From: Fibrobacter sp. UWB15 | GTDB lineage: Bacteria > Fibrobacterota > Fibrobacteria > Fibrobacterales > Fibrobacteraceae | Assembly: GCF_900177705.1 (NCBI RefSeq) | Contig: NZ_FXBA01000001.1 | Span: forward strand, 310,001 to 374,000 | Direction of reading: 5' to 3' | DNA: 64,000 nt | Notes under the pieces: generated by a model | What the model was told of the DNA's origin: nothing | The model's database searches: none | Seen by the model: only the letters and a program-made list of their open reading frames with translations | Program-made: the position numbers and the translations under genes | Shown: positions 52,240-60,940 of the stretch, piece after piece | How positions within the stretch are numbered: the stretch's first letter is position 1 | Layout: the number at the start of each line of letters is the position of its first letter

Positions 52240-53580
52240 TTAGCGACGTCTTTCAGCCATCTCTTTTTTGAGGATGTCCATGACGGCGCCGAGGTCTGCC
52301 GGGGCCTTGAACACGGGGTTCGCGAACTTGGAACAGATATTTTCGAGCTTCTTCTCGTGGTAGCCGACCTTGAATTCGGTGAATTTGAGGCCGTGTGCCG
52401 TGCTGATGACGACCACGTTTTCTTCCTTGTCGATCTTGCCTGCTGCAACGAGCTTTTCGAGGGCGCCGAGGGCGACACCCGTGTGCGGGCAGCAGTAAAG
52501 ACCGATGCGGTCGCCGCGGTGGGCGGCGTTCGCCAGTTCTTCTTCGGTGACGCTCACGACCATGCCGTTGGTCTTCTGGATGGCGCGGACGGCCTTCGGA
52601 TAGCTGACCGGGTTACCGATCTGGATGGCGCTTGCAAGCGTCTTCTTCGCCTGCATCGGGACGAGCTTGTCGAAGCCGCGTTCGTAAGCCTGGTAGAACG
52701 GGTTGGCGTTTTCGGCCTGCGCGACGATGATGCGCGGGATTCGGTCGATGAGGCCCATGGCCTTGCAGTCTTCGAAACCCTTGGCGAGGGCGCTCACGTT
52801 GCCGAGGTTTCCGCCCGGGATAATCACGGTGTCAGGCACCTTCCAGCCCATTTCCTGGCAGATTTCCGGAGAAATCGTCTTCTGGCCTTCCACGCGGAGG
52901 CTGTTCATGGAGTTGGCGAGGTAGATGCGGTTGTCGGCAGTCACCTGCTGCACGATCTTCATGCAACCGTCAAAGTCGGTGTCGAGGGCCAAGACGATGC
53001 TGCCGTTAGAAATCGGCTGGATCAGCTGGGCAACGCTTGTCTTGCCGGCGGGGAGGAATACGATGCTCGGAATGCCTGCCTTCGCGCAGTAGGCGCTGAG
53101 GGCTGCTGAGGTGTCACCGGTAGAGGCGCAGGCCACGGCGTCGATTTCGTGAATACCCTTCTTGATAATGTGGTTCACCTGGCTCACGAGAACCGTCATG
53201 CCGAGGTCTTTGAAAGAACCCGTGTGGGAGTTGCCGCAAAGTTTTACCTTGAGGCTCTTGATGCCCATTTCCTTGGCGAGCGGGGCTGCGTCAAAGAGCG
53301 GGCTCCAGCCTTCGCGCATCGTGACGATGTCTTCGAGGGGCATGTCGGGGAGCACCATTTCGCGCTTGCTCCAGATGCCGCTCATGTCGGCAGGTTCAAA
53401 GCTCATACGGCGTTCGGCAAAAAGCTTCTTCCATTCTTCCGGGCTGCGTTCGGCAAGAGCCTTACGGTCGTGTTCGACTTCGAGCAGGCTTCCGTCCACC
53501 TTGCTGCGGTAAATGACGTCGGTCAGCGGGTAGGTGTCGTCCCCGTTGATGTTCCTAAAATGGGCATTGAATTGAGCCAT
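52240..53580 (-). CDS. thrC: Threonine synthase
   Basis: This 446-residue PLP enzyme converts O-phosphohomoserine to threonine. The PLP Lys is in GNSHTGSFKDLGMTV, GGNLGNVSAL binds the cofactor phosphate, and ACASTGDTSAALSAY and VFLPAGKTS are conserved. It belongs to the longer threonine-synthase class with an extended N-terminal domain (IYRSKVDGSLLEV). The gene is flanked by a terminator and diverges from the lipoprotein gene at 53698, so it is probably transcribed alone. Confidence 0.92.
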   Translation of the reverse strand: MAQFNAHFRNINGDDTYPLTDVIYRSKVDGSLLEVEHDRKALAERSPEEWKKLFAERRMSFEPADMSGIWSKREMVLPDMPLEDIVTMREGWSPLFDAAPLAKEMGIKSLKVKLCGNSHTGSFKDLGMTVLVSQVNHIIKKGIHEIDAVACASTGDTSAALSAYCAKAGIPSIVFLPAGKTSVAQLIQPISNGSIVLALDTDFDGCMKIVQQVTADNRIYLANSMNSLRVEGQKTISPEICQEMGWKVPDTVIIPGGNLGNVSALAKGFEDCKAMGLIDRIPRIIVAQAENANPFYQAYERGFDKLVPMQAKKTLASAIQIGNPVSYPKAVRAIQKTNGMVVSVTEEELANAAHRGDRIGLYCCPHTGVALGALEKLVAAGKIDKEENVVVISTAHGLKFTEFKVGYHEKKLENICSKFANPVFKAPADLGAVMDILKKEMAERRR

Positions 53581-53697
53581 AATATCCTCTAGTTTTTTCG
53601 GGGGTAAATATAGTAAAACTTATGGCTGGTTATCGGTAACTTTTCACATCTAATTTGCTATATTCTTCCCCGGAATACAACAAACTCGGAGTTCTGA

Positions 53698-55188
53698 GTG
53701 AAAAAGAAAAAGTTCTGTTTTTTATCAATTTTTGCAACAATCGCTTTTGCTCTATCTGCGTGCATTTTCGAGTCCGATGACGATGGCCTTGAAACGTGGC
53801 TTTCTGACCGCGGTATGCCTAGTAATTACCAGGTGCAGACCCTGACCATCAAAGACCTCAAGGTTGCCTCTGCGAAGACTTACCTTGATACGACGCCGAA
53901 ATCGGGCAATGCGAATGCCGTTTTGGGACAAGTGTCGAATCTTTCGCATGATATTGTCATGGATATCGGTTTCCGTGCCGATACGAACTTCTTGAATAAG
54001 CTGAAGGCTTCCGATACATCGGGTGTGTACCTCGGCCTGTTCTGGTTACGCCCTCTGTATAACTCAAAATTTTTCCCGTCAGATTCCTTGCCTTATGATG
54101 AAGATCTCGACGTGAATGTGAGTTGGATTCTTCAAACTAGCACCAACAAGAAGTTCTTGGATAGTATCATGGGCATCGATGACAGCACCTGGTACGCCGA
54201 TTTGGCAAACTGGGAAGCGACAGGTTCTGTAGATACGGTTTACAATGTAAAGATGGCCAAAGGTGATACTTCTATCCGCTTGGATCTTCCTTCTGAATTG
54301 GTGAAAGACTTGAAAGCGATGGAAGGCTCTGCTCGCTTGCAGCTGCGTCTTTCCGCTCCTAAGGCAAAACGTATTTACCGTTTCTATGGCGCTGGTACGG
54401 ATTACCCGCCCCTTTTCGCTCTTTATTCCGATTCGACAACGTACCTTAACCCGGCTCCCAGTCCGTTTCGTATGGCGGGCCTCGTAAAGAGCAATGAGGA
54501 TTGTTCCGATTGCCCGGTCTTGCATGGTGGTGTCAGCGGTGGAGTCCTTGATTCCATGGTCGTGGAGTTCTCGCCGGAGCCGATCCTTGATGCCTTGTCC
54601 GAATTCTACGGTGATGAATTCCCCTACGAAGGAAATGATGAAAATGATGTCCGCCAAACGGTGATTTTTGCGCAGTTGACTATGGCTCGTGACGATTCCA
54701 ATGGCAGCAAGGAATTCAATTGGCCTATCCAAGTGGTTCTCGGCTCTTATGTGGATAGTGCCGATATGGCTTATGGCGACGAAGACCTGAGGTACCGCCG
54801 CATGGAAAGATATCTGCCTGATTCTGCGACCATCGTGAAGTCGGGACACCAGAATCTGGTTTTCCACGAAGGCGATTCGCTTACGCTTCAGCTGACTTAT
54901 GGTCTTCGAGATTTCATCAATAAGGCAAGCGATGGCCGCAACATGAAGTTTGCCATGCGTTTGGGCATGCCGTTCTTGCAAGAAAAGAAGTCGCTTTATA
55001 CCGATTACAGGACGAATACGGAAGATACGCTTTATATGGCCGATGGAACGCCTCTCTATATGGCCAAGGGCGATACCATTACCAAGTATTTCAGTTACTT
55101 CGATTATGCCCGTTACGATTTCTCGACGGCTGTAGAAAATCCGATGACCCTCAAACTTTGGCTTGCTTCCAAGCGGGGGGATAAATAA
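53698..55188 (+). CDS. Lipoprotein of unknown function (496 aa)
   Basis: This predicted lipoprotein has lipobox LSAC (Cys22). The mature protein is beta-rich with many DxDxxY and SxDT turns and no recognised domain. A CSDCPVLHGG segment near residue 275 holds a Cys pair. The start is a GTG at 53698, with GGAG about 9 bases upstream. The stop shares a base with the start of the next outer-membrane protein gene, so the two are translationally coupled and probably work together at the cell surface. Confidence 0.65.
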   Translation: MKKKKFCFLSIFATIAFALSACIFESDDDGLETWLSDRGMPSNYQVQTLTIKDLKVASAKTYLDTTPKSGNANAVLGQVSNLSHDIVMDIGFRADTNFLNKLKASDTSGVYLGLFWLRPLYNSKFFPSDSLPYDEDLDVNVSWILQTSTNKKFLDSIMGIDDSTWYADLANWEATGSVDTVYNVKMAKGDTSIRLDLPSELVKDLKAMEGSARLQLRLSAPKAKRIYRFYGAGTDYPPLFALYSDSTTYLNPAPSPFRMAGLVKSNEDCSDCPVLHGGVSGGVLDSMVVEFSPEPILDALSEFYGDEFPYEGNDENDVRQTVIFAQLTMARDDSNGSKEFNWPIQVVLGSYVDSADMAYGDEDLRYRRMERYLPDSATIVKSGHQNLVFHEGDSLTLQLTYGLRDFINKASDGRNMKFAMRLGMPFLQEKKSLYTDYRTNTEDTLYMADGTPLYMAKGDTITKYFSYFDYARYDFSTAVENPMTLKLWLASKRGDK

Positions 55189-56426
55189 TGAAAAAGTTTT
55201 TGCTCGCTTTAAGTGTATTTTCTGGCTACGCCTTTTCTTCGATGATTGGTCTTGAAGCCCTGGGCGAAGAACAGGTCATGGGCGGTACTGCTTCTGCTGC
55301 AGGTCGCGGTTTTGCCGGTAATGCCAAGACTGGTGATGCCGAAGGTTTGTCTGTTGTGAACCCTGCTCGTTTGGCATTCGATGCGAAAGTCGTGTTCAAC
55401 TTGAATTTTGCCATGGAAATGGAAGATGCCCGAAATAAGGGACACCATTATTCCCTTTCCAACATGTCCATGCCGTCTTTTAACCTGTCGTTCCCGATGG
55501 GGTCTTTTGGCGCTATGGGCCTTTCTCTTTGGCAACATTATTCGTCTTCGTTTAGCGAAGAATCCAAGAACCAGGAAATCGGATCGGACGTGAAACTGGA
55601 ATACCAAGGTAGCGTTTATGAACTGGTGCCGACCTATGCGGTTCGTTTGCCGTTCTGGCGATCCCTCTCTCTTGGTGCGTCTGCCCATGTCGTTATGGGT
55701 AATACCTCTAGGAATTTGACTCTTGGTGGTGATGATTCCTCCGTCGATAAAGGGGATACCTGGGCTTCCGGTAATTATGTGATTTCTGATTACGTGGACG
55801 GTACATGGGAAATCAAGAACCATCCTGCTTATTATACGGGTGCACTCCAGTATCGTGGAAAGATGGTGTCCTACTTCTTCTCTTATACCACGGGCTACAC
55901 CTTGAGCAACACTCTTGATTACAATTTCAGATTTAGTGAACTGGACACTTTGGCTGCAACTCGTTCTGTCCGTGAAATCGAAGTGCCCGCTATGCTCGCT
56001 ACCGGTATCAATTACCGTCTGGCCAAGCGCCACAACATCATGATGGATTTGACCTGGCGTGCTTGGGACAAGGATGTTCAAAACATCGCCGGCGGTTGGA
56101 ATATGCCGGCGACCACCGAAACACAGACGGATTTTATGGTGTCGTTGGGTTACCAGTGCGATGGTTCGCCGCTGTTCTATGAATCTTATTGGAACCGAAT
56201 CAACTATCGTGCCGGTGCGTGGTATAGAAATTGGTATGTCAAGGACGTCTTTGAAGTGGGCGGCTCTCTTGGTGGGGGTTTCCCGCTGGGCCGTAAGGGA
56301 ACCACGGTTGACGTCGCCTTGCAGGGTGGTAAGCGCTTTGCCGATACTAAGTCGGAGTGGGAAGAAATGTTTATCGGACTTCGAATCGGTTTGACTGGTA
56401 TCGCTGCTTGGGGACAGACCCGATAG
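55188..56426 (+). CDS. Outer-membrane beta-barrel protein (PorV/FadL-like)
   Basis: This 412-residue protein has a signal peptide (MKKFLLALSVFSGYAFS). The early segment GGTASAAGRGFAGNAKTGDA followed by VVNPARLAF is typical of the FadL/PorV-type outer-membrane family (AxGNA...NPA pattern). The rest alternates as expected of about 14 barrel strands. Specific function is unknown; coupling to the upstream lipoprotein suggests a shared envelope role. Confidence 0.72.
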   Translation: MKKFLLALSVFSGYAFSSMIGLEALGEEQVMGGTASAAGRGFAGNAKTGDAEGLSVVNPARLAFDAKVVFNLNFAMEMEDARNKGHHYSLSNMSMPSFNLSFPMGSFGAMGLSLWQHYSSSFSEESKNQEIGSDVKLEYQGSVYELVPTYAVRLPFWRSLSLGASAHVVMGNTSRNLTLGGDDSSVDKGDTWASGNYVISDYVDGTWEIKNHPAYYTGALQYRGKMVSYFFSYTTGYTLSNTLDYNFRFSELDTLAATRSVREIEVPAMLATGINYRLAKRHNIMMDLTWRAWDKDVQNIAGGWNMPATTETQTDFMVSLGYQCDGSPLFYESYWNRINYRAGAWYRNWYVKDVFEVGGSLGGGFPLGRKGTTVDVALQGGKRFADTKSEWEEMFIGLRIGLTGIAAWGQTR

Positions 56427-56450
56427 GATTTTTAATGAAGGAGGCCTAGT

Positions 56451-57641
56451 ATGGCTATAAAAAAAGAAACTGAAACAAAGTCTAAGGTTAAGACTGCGAA
56501 ATCTGCGACTCTCAAGGCAATGAAAGATGCTGAAGAGAAGGCTGTGAAGGCCGTAGCCAAGGTAAAGAAAGCTGCAGCTACCAAGGTGTCCAAGATTTCG
56601 GACGAAGTGAAGAAGGTCGCAGCCAAGAAGACGACTGCATCCAAGACGGCAACAACAAAGGCTGCTGCAACCAAGACCGCAGCGACGAAGTCTGCCTCTA
56701 CCAAGACGGCTACGACGAAGACGGCAGCAACAAAGTCTACCGCAACGAAGACCGCTGCCGCGAAGACAACGACAACGAAGACTGCTGCTAAGACAAATGC
56801 TAAGGTTGCTTCTGCTAAGGCTTCCAAGGCATCCGAAAAGGATGTCGCCAAGCTCGCGCAGTCTTTCGATGCCGAATACCTGGTACTCATGCAGAAGGAC
56901 CCGAACTGGATGCATGCCTTCTGGGAAGTATCTGAAAACAGAATTAATGAAGCAAAGCACGGTAAGGGAAAAATCGTTCTTCGCCTGTTCGACATTGCCG
57001 ATGACCTTACGGTGCAGCGTAGCAAGAAACGTAAGTTCCGCGACATCGAAGTGCCCGCAAATGCCCGTAGCTGGTATGTCGAAAATACCGCCGGCAAATC
57101 CTGCGTGGCCGTTCTCGGTGCTGTATCCGGCAAGAACTTCATGCCCATCGTGGAATCGGCTCCGGTCATGACTTTTGACAAGTCTGCTGCCGCTCCTGCC
57201 GAAGACGATGCTTTTGCCAAGGCTTCTCTCGGTGGCAACACGCTCGGCAACTTCATGAGTTCCGGATTCTCGAGCCAGACGGCGGAATCTTGGCTCAAGA
57301 AGCTCGGTGGTAACTTCGGTAGCTCTTCGGAATCGATGTTCTCGGGAGCCCTTTCTAGCGCAGCCCTCCAGTCGAACAACATTGAAGTCGCTAAGGATTC
57401 CGTGAACTACGGTAAGGATTTCTTCCTGTGGGTCAAGACCCGCTTGATCGTTTACGGTGGAACTCGTCCGGATGCTCACCTCCAGGTGCGCGGCGAACCG
57501 TTCCCGCTGAATCCGGATGGTACCTTCAGCTTTGAAGAAGACCTGCCGGATTCTACGAAGATCATTCCGGTGTTTGCGACCGACAAGGATGGCGATTTCC
57601 CGACCACGATCGTTCCGATTGTCGTAAAGCGCACGGAGTAA
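56451..57641 (+). CDS. DUF4912 protein with histone-like Lys/Ala/Thr-rich N-terminus
   Basis: This is a 396-residue protein. Residues 1-125 are low complexity, repeating TKTAATKSAS/AAKKTT units like histone H1 tails or bacterial H1-like proteins. Residues about 135-240 are a DUF4912 domain (YLVLMQKDPNWMHAFWEV, then RSWYVEN). A Ser/Gly-rich linker and a final domain (about 320-396, DAHLQVRGEPFPLNPDGTFS) complete it. From memory, DUF4912 proteins often neighbour GH57 alpha-glucan enzymes, as here with the next gene 9 bases on. A role in glycogen handling is inferred from that. Confidence 0.8.
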   Translation: MAIKKETETKSKVKTAKSATLKAMKDAEEKAVKAVAKVKKAAATKVSKISDEVKKVAAKKTTASKTATTKAAATKTAATKSASTKTATTKTAATKSTATKTAAAKTTTTKTAAKTNAKVASAKASKASEKDVAKLAQSFDAEYLVLMQKDPNWMHAFWEVSENRINEAKHGKGKIVLRLFDIADDLTVQRSKKRKFRDIEVPANARSWYVENTAGKSCVAVLGAVSGKNFMPIVESAPVMTFDKSAAAPAEDDAFAKASLGGNTLGNFMSSGFSSQTAESWLKKLGGNFGSSSESMFSGALSSAALQSNNIEVAKDSVNYGKDFFLWVKTRLIVYGGTRPDAHLQVRGEPFPLNPDGTFSFEEDLPDSTKIIPVFATDKDGDFPTTIVPIVVKRTE

Positions 57642-57650
57642 TCCGTTTTA

Positions 57651-59249
57651 ATGGGAGCTCCCGGAAAAATCATTTTCCTGATGCACGCACATTTACCTTT
57701 TGTGCGGCATCCGGAATATAAACGCTTTTTCGAAGAGAACTGGCTGTTCGAAGCTATTTCTGAAACGTACCTGCCCTTGGTGCAGGCCATGCGCCGTCTC
57801 TTGGAAAAGGGCGTGCCTGGGACGCTTAACTTGAGTGTTTCGCCCCCGCTCATCGAAATGCTTTCGGACGAAAGCCTGCTCCATAAGTTTTCGGAGCACT
57901 TGAAACAACAGCTAAAGCTGATTGAAAAAGAAGTGGCCCGCAATGCGGGGACGGACTTAGAAACTCTTTCGCATTTTTACCTGTCTCGCCAGCACACGCT
58001 GATTGATTTGTGGGAAAATCGAATTCATCGCAACTTGCTGGCCGAATTTCTGGAACTCGAAAAAGCCGGAAAGTTAAACTTGCTCACTTGCGTGGGGACG
58101 CACCCGTTTTTGCCGGCGTACCAGAGCGATCCTGCCTCTATTCGTATGCAGCTCGATGTAACGGTGCGTACATTCGAACGCGCCTTTGGCCGTAAGCCCA
58201 TGGGCGTGTGGCTCCCGGAATGCGGCTATTTCCCGGGCCTTGATAAGTACCTGGCTGAATATGGCCTGCATTACTTCTTCTTGGAAACCCATGGAGTGTT
58301 GCTTGCTTCGCCCACGCCCAAGTACGGCGTGTTCACGCCGCTGCGTACCACGCAGGGGCTTTACTGCATGGGCCGCGAACAGAAAAGTTCCATGGAAGTC
58401 TGGAGCCGCCGTACCGGTTATCCGGGGCATCCCGAATACCGTGAATTCTTTACCGATATTGCTAAAGACCGCCCGCGCGACTACCTAGGCGAATACTTCT
58501 TTGCTGGCGATACGCCCATTGATTCCGGTTTTAAGTACAACCGCATTACCGGTGGCGAACATAAGGAAATTTACCGCCCATGGAATGCCATGAAGCTTGC
58601 CGAAGACCATGCACGACTCTTTGTGGTGAATCGCGAAGCGACCATTTCGGAATTGCTGGTGAATATGGATGGCCACAAAGCCGCGATGCTTTGCCCTTAC
58701 GATGCCGAACTTTTTGGACATTGGTGGTTTGAAGGCCCGATCTTCCTCGAAGAAATGCTGATGCGCGCCGCGTCTTCGTCGGTGGTGGAGTTTGCCGCCG
58801 CAGACCAGGTGATGACCGATTCTGCTGATCCCGATGTGCATGAACCGGCGTTCTCCAGCTGGGGCGAAGGCGGTTTCGGTTCTGTTTGGATCAACGGCGA
58901 AACAGATAAGTATTACCCGCAATCATACCGCATGCGCGCCATGATTGATCATTTGGTGACGATTCGTGAAAAGATGGGCAAAGGCTCTCCGCGTGGTAAA
59001 CTTCTTACTCGCTATATCAAGCAAATGGAACGTGAACTGATGCTGTTCCAATCTTCGGACTGGGCGTTCATGATTCACAACCATTCCGCAGAAGACTATG
59101 CTCGTCGCCGATTGGACGACCATTATAAAAATGGTCATGATTTATTTGCGGAAGCTTGCAAGGCTATTTTGCGCAATAGCGATAAGCCTGCCGCGAATTC
59201 CATCTTGCCGAAGCTTGAAGCAAATGACAATATCTTTAAGTGGCTGTAG
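57651..59249 (+). CDS. GH57 1,4-alpha-glucan branching enzyme-like protein
   Basis: This 532-residue protein should introduce alpha-1,6 branches into alpha-glucan such as glycogen. The GH57 signatures are HAHLPFVRHPEY at the start, THPFLPAYQ, the nucleophile Glu190 in GVWLPECGY, and the acid/base Asp351 in PYDAELFGHWWFEG. The C-terminal helical region (DUF1957-type) ends DHYKNGHDLFAEACKAIL. No signal peptide is seen, so it is cytosolic. It lies 9 bases after the DUF4912 gene and probably shares its operon. Confidence 0.88.
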   Translation: MGAPGKIIFLMHAHLPFVRHPEYKRFFEENWLFEAISETYLPLVQAMRRLLEKGVPGTLNLSVSPPLIEMLSDESLLHKFSEHLKQQLKLIEKEVARNAGTDLETLSHFYLSRQHTLIDLWENRIHRNLLAEFLELEKAGKLNLLTCVGTHPFLPAYQSDPASIRMQLDVTVRTFERAFGRKPMGVWLPECGYFPGLDKYLAEYGLHYFFLETHGVLLASPTPKYGVFTPLRTTQGLYCMGREQKSSMEVWSRRTGYPGHPEYREFFTDIAKDRPRDYLGEYFFAGDTPIDSGFKYNRITGGEHKEIYRPWNAMKLAEDHARLFVVNREATISELLVNMDGHKAAMLCPYDAELFGHWWFEGPIFLEEMLMRAASSSVVEFAAADQVMTDSADPDVHEPAFSSWGEGGFGSVWINGETDKYYPQSYRMRAMIDHLVTIREKMGKGSPRGKLLTRYIKQMERELMLFQSSDWAFMIHNHSAEDYARRRLDDHYKNGHDLFAEACKAILRNSDKPAANSILPKLEANDNIFKWL

Positions 59250-59290
59250 TAATGAATAATTATTCATTACACATCTCACATCCCACTTTT

Positions 59291-60940
59291 TTAATAAACG
59301 ATTATAAAGTCTTTTAGCTTGCCGCTGTTGCCGGCTCTAAAGCGATATACCCCGGGAACCATAAGGGACTTGACTTCGCTTTCGTCAAGGCAATGGGTGT
59401 AGTTGTCGTACTTGATTTTATGGACTAGATTTCCGCGGCGATTGCGGATTTCGATGTAGTCCTTGTTTTGGGGAAGCGGCGTAAAACACAGGGCTCCGTG
59501 ACGCCAAGGGGTGGGGTAGGCTCGTAAGGTGGAGTCCTTAAGGTGTGTCGGAATGGTGGTTTCTTCGTTAAAGCGGCTGAATACCCAAAGAATAGAATCG
59601 ACGCTGGATTTGCGAAGGAATTCTGTACGGGCGGAATCAATGCTGTTGGTGGAGGGCAAAAAGCGGATTGTGTAAGCGTTCGGCTTAATGGCTATAGCCG
59701 AGGCTGTTCCTACGAATTTAGACATGTCCGGAGAGCCGTTTACATGATAGTAGTAGGCGGTGTTGTCAAGAGAGGCTGTTTCGAAAACGCCCGATTCAGA
59801 TTTTGTATGGAATTGAGGCCACCGAGGTTGATCGCTTGTAATCCAGAAAGCTGAATCGACTAGAGTACTTCTGTTGCCAGTAAAAGAAAGCCTGATGGCG
59901 AAATCGTGAAATAGGGAATCTGCAGAAAGATTTTGGTTTTTAGCGACCTGGTCCAGCTGGTATTGGAATGTCTTGGTGGGCGCCTTTGAGAAATTTTCCC
60001 AGATAAGCCTGTTGGTCTTGTGACTGACGTGGTTGTGCAAGTACAAGAAGAATATGCCTGCACCATAGGGCTTGTCTAGATTCTTGTATGGGAATCCCAC
60101 GTTCCCCGCCAATTTGGGAAGGTAGGTAAAGTAGTCGTCTACATCGGGGACGGCTAATTCTTCGACACCGGAGGCTGAGGCTTCGAACCAGAAATTGTAC
60201 TGGGGCATTTTGCTGGAATAGCGAAATTGAACCGCATGGTACATTTCGTGGGCTGAGGTGACGCGGAGCGCCGGCATGAAATTCTTGGCGTAGGAGTAAT
60301 TGTGAGTCTCGTTGGTGAATTCTTCGGTGGCGCGGGGGTAGGTGCAGACTTTGTCGTTGAATTTTATGGTGTCGATAATGGAGTTTGCTTCGGATACGTG
60401 CTTGAAATCGTTTTCCATCAGCATTTCGCTTTCTTCGTTGTCGAAAGGGATTGTAAGCCCAAAGCAGGTGCTGCACTGAGAATTCATTACTGCATTGTAA
60501 TTCCGCAGAAGGTATATGTCAATAACCTCGACAGGGTAGAGACCGTCTTGAACTTTTTTTTCGTAATGGTGCGTTTCGGATATTCCCTTGGGCGGAAGCA
60601 TCCCGGTTTTATTGACGTGGAAGTCCCAAGCGTATTCAAGGGCCTTTTCTAATGAATCGATGTGTGCAACAGTTGTCTTGTGCGGGCCATTCAAGGTGTA
60701 GAATATTTCGAAGTGTTTTGTGGTGCGGGAATAGACACTATCGTAGTAATCTTTAGATGTGCAGCCTGAACTTGCCGAGCGTGCGTATGCTTTGGTATAG
60801 GCAATTGCCTGCTTGACGTTTTTGTATTTTTTGCTGTTCAGGAAATTCATTATTTGTGCGGTGCCGCACTGGTGTTCGGCAAAGGCAGAGCTTGTGGCGA
60901 ATACAAAAAATGCGACAAAGGCGAGAACAGATTTCTTCAT
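59291..60940 (-). CDS. Secreted HExxH metallopeptidase-like protein
   Basis: This is a 549-residue protein with a signal peptide (residues 1-21, ending SSAFA). The zinc motif SAHEMYHAVQF gives His231, Glu232 and His235, and FWFEASASGVEEL 15-18 residues later offers Glu253 as third ligand. The pattern (HExxHAVQ, then W-EA-A-EE) resembles MXAN_6640-type putative metalloproteases. Four early cysteines suggest disulfides. The C-terminal about 90 residues look like a sorting or beta domain (VHKIKYDNYTHCL, then FIIVY). The stop of ubiD-type gene upstream directly abuts its start. Confidence 0.65.
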   Translation of the reverse strand: MKKSVLAFVAFFVFATSSAFAEHQCGTAQIMNFLNSKKYKNVKQAIAYTKAYARSASSGCTSKDYYDSVYSRTTKHFEIFYTLNGPHKTTVAHIDSLEKALEYAWDFHVNKTGMLPPKGISETHHYEKKVQDGLYPVEVIDIYLLRNYNAVMNSQCSTCFGLTIPFDNEESEMLMENDFKHVSEANSIIDTIKFNDKVCTYPRATEEFTNETHNYSYAKNFMPALRVTSAHEMYHAVQFRYSSKMPQYNFWFEASASGVEELAVPDVDDYFTYLPKLAGNVGFPYKNLDKPYGAGIFFLYLHNHVSHKTNRLIWENFSKAPTKTFQYQLDQVAKNQNLSADSLFHDFAIRLSFTGNRSTLVDSAFWITSDQPRWPQFHTKSESGVFETASLDNTAYYYHVNGSPDMSKFVGTASAIAIKPNAYTIRFLPSTNSIDSARTEFLRKSSVDSILWVFSRFNEETTIPTHLKDSTLRAYPTPWRHGALCFTPLPQNKDYIEIRNRRGNLVHKIKYDNYTHCLDESEVKSLMVPGVYRFRAGNSGKLKDFIIVY

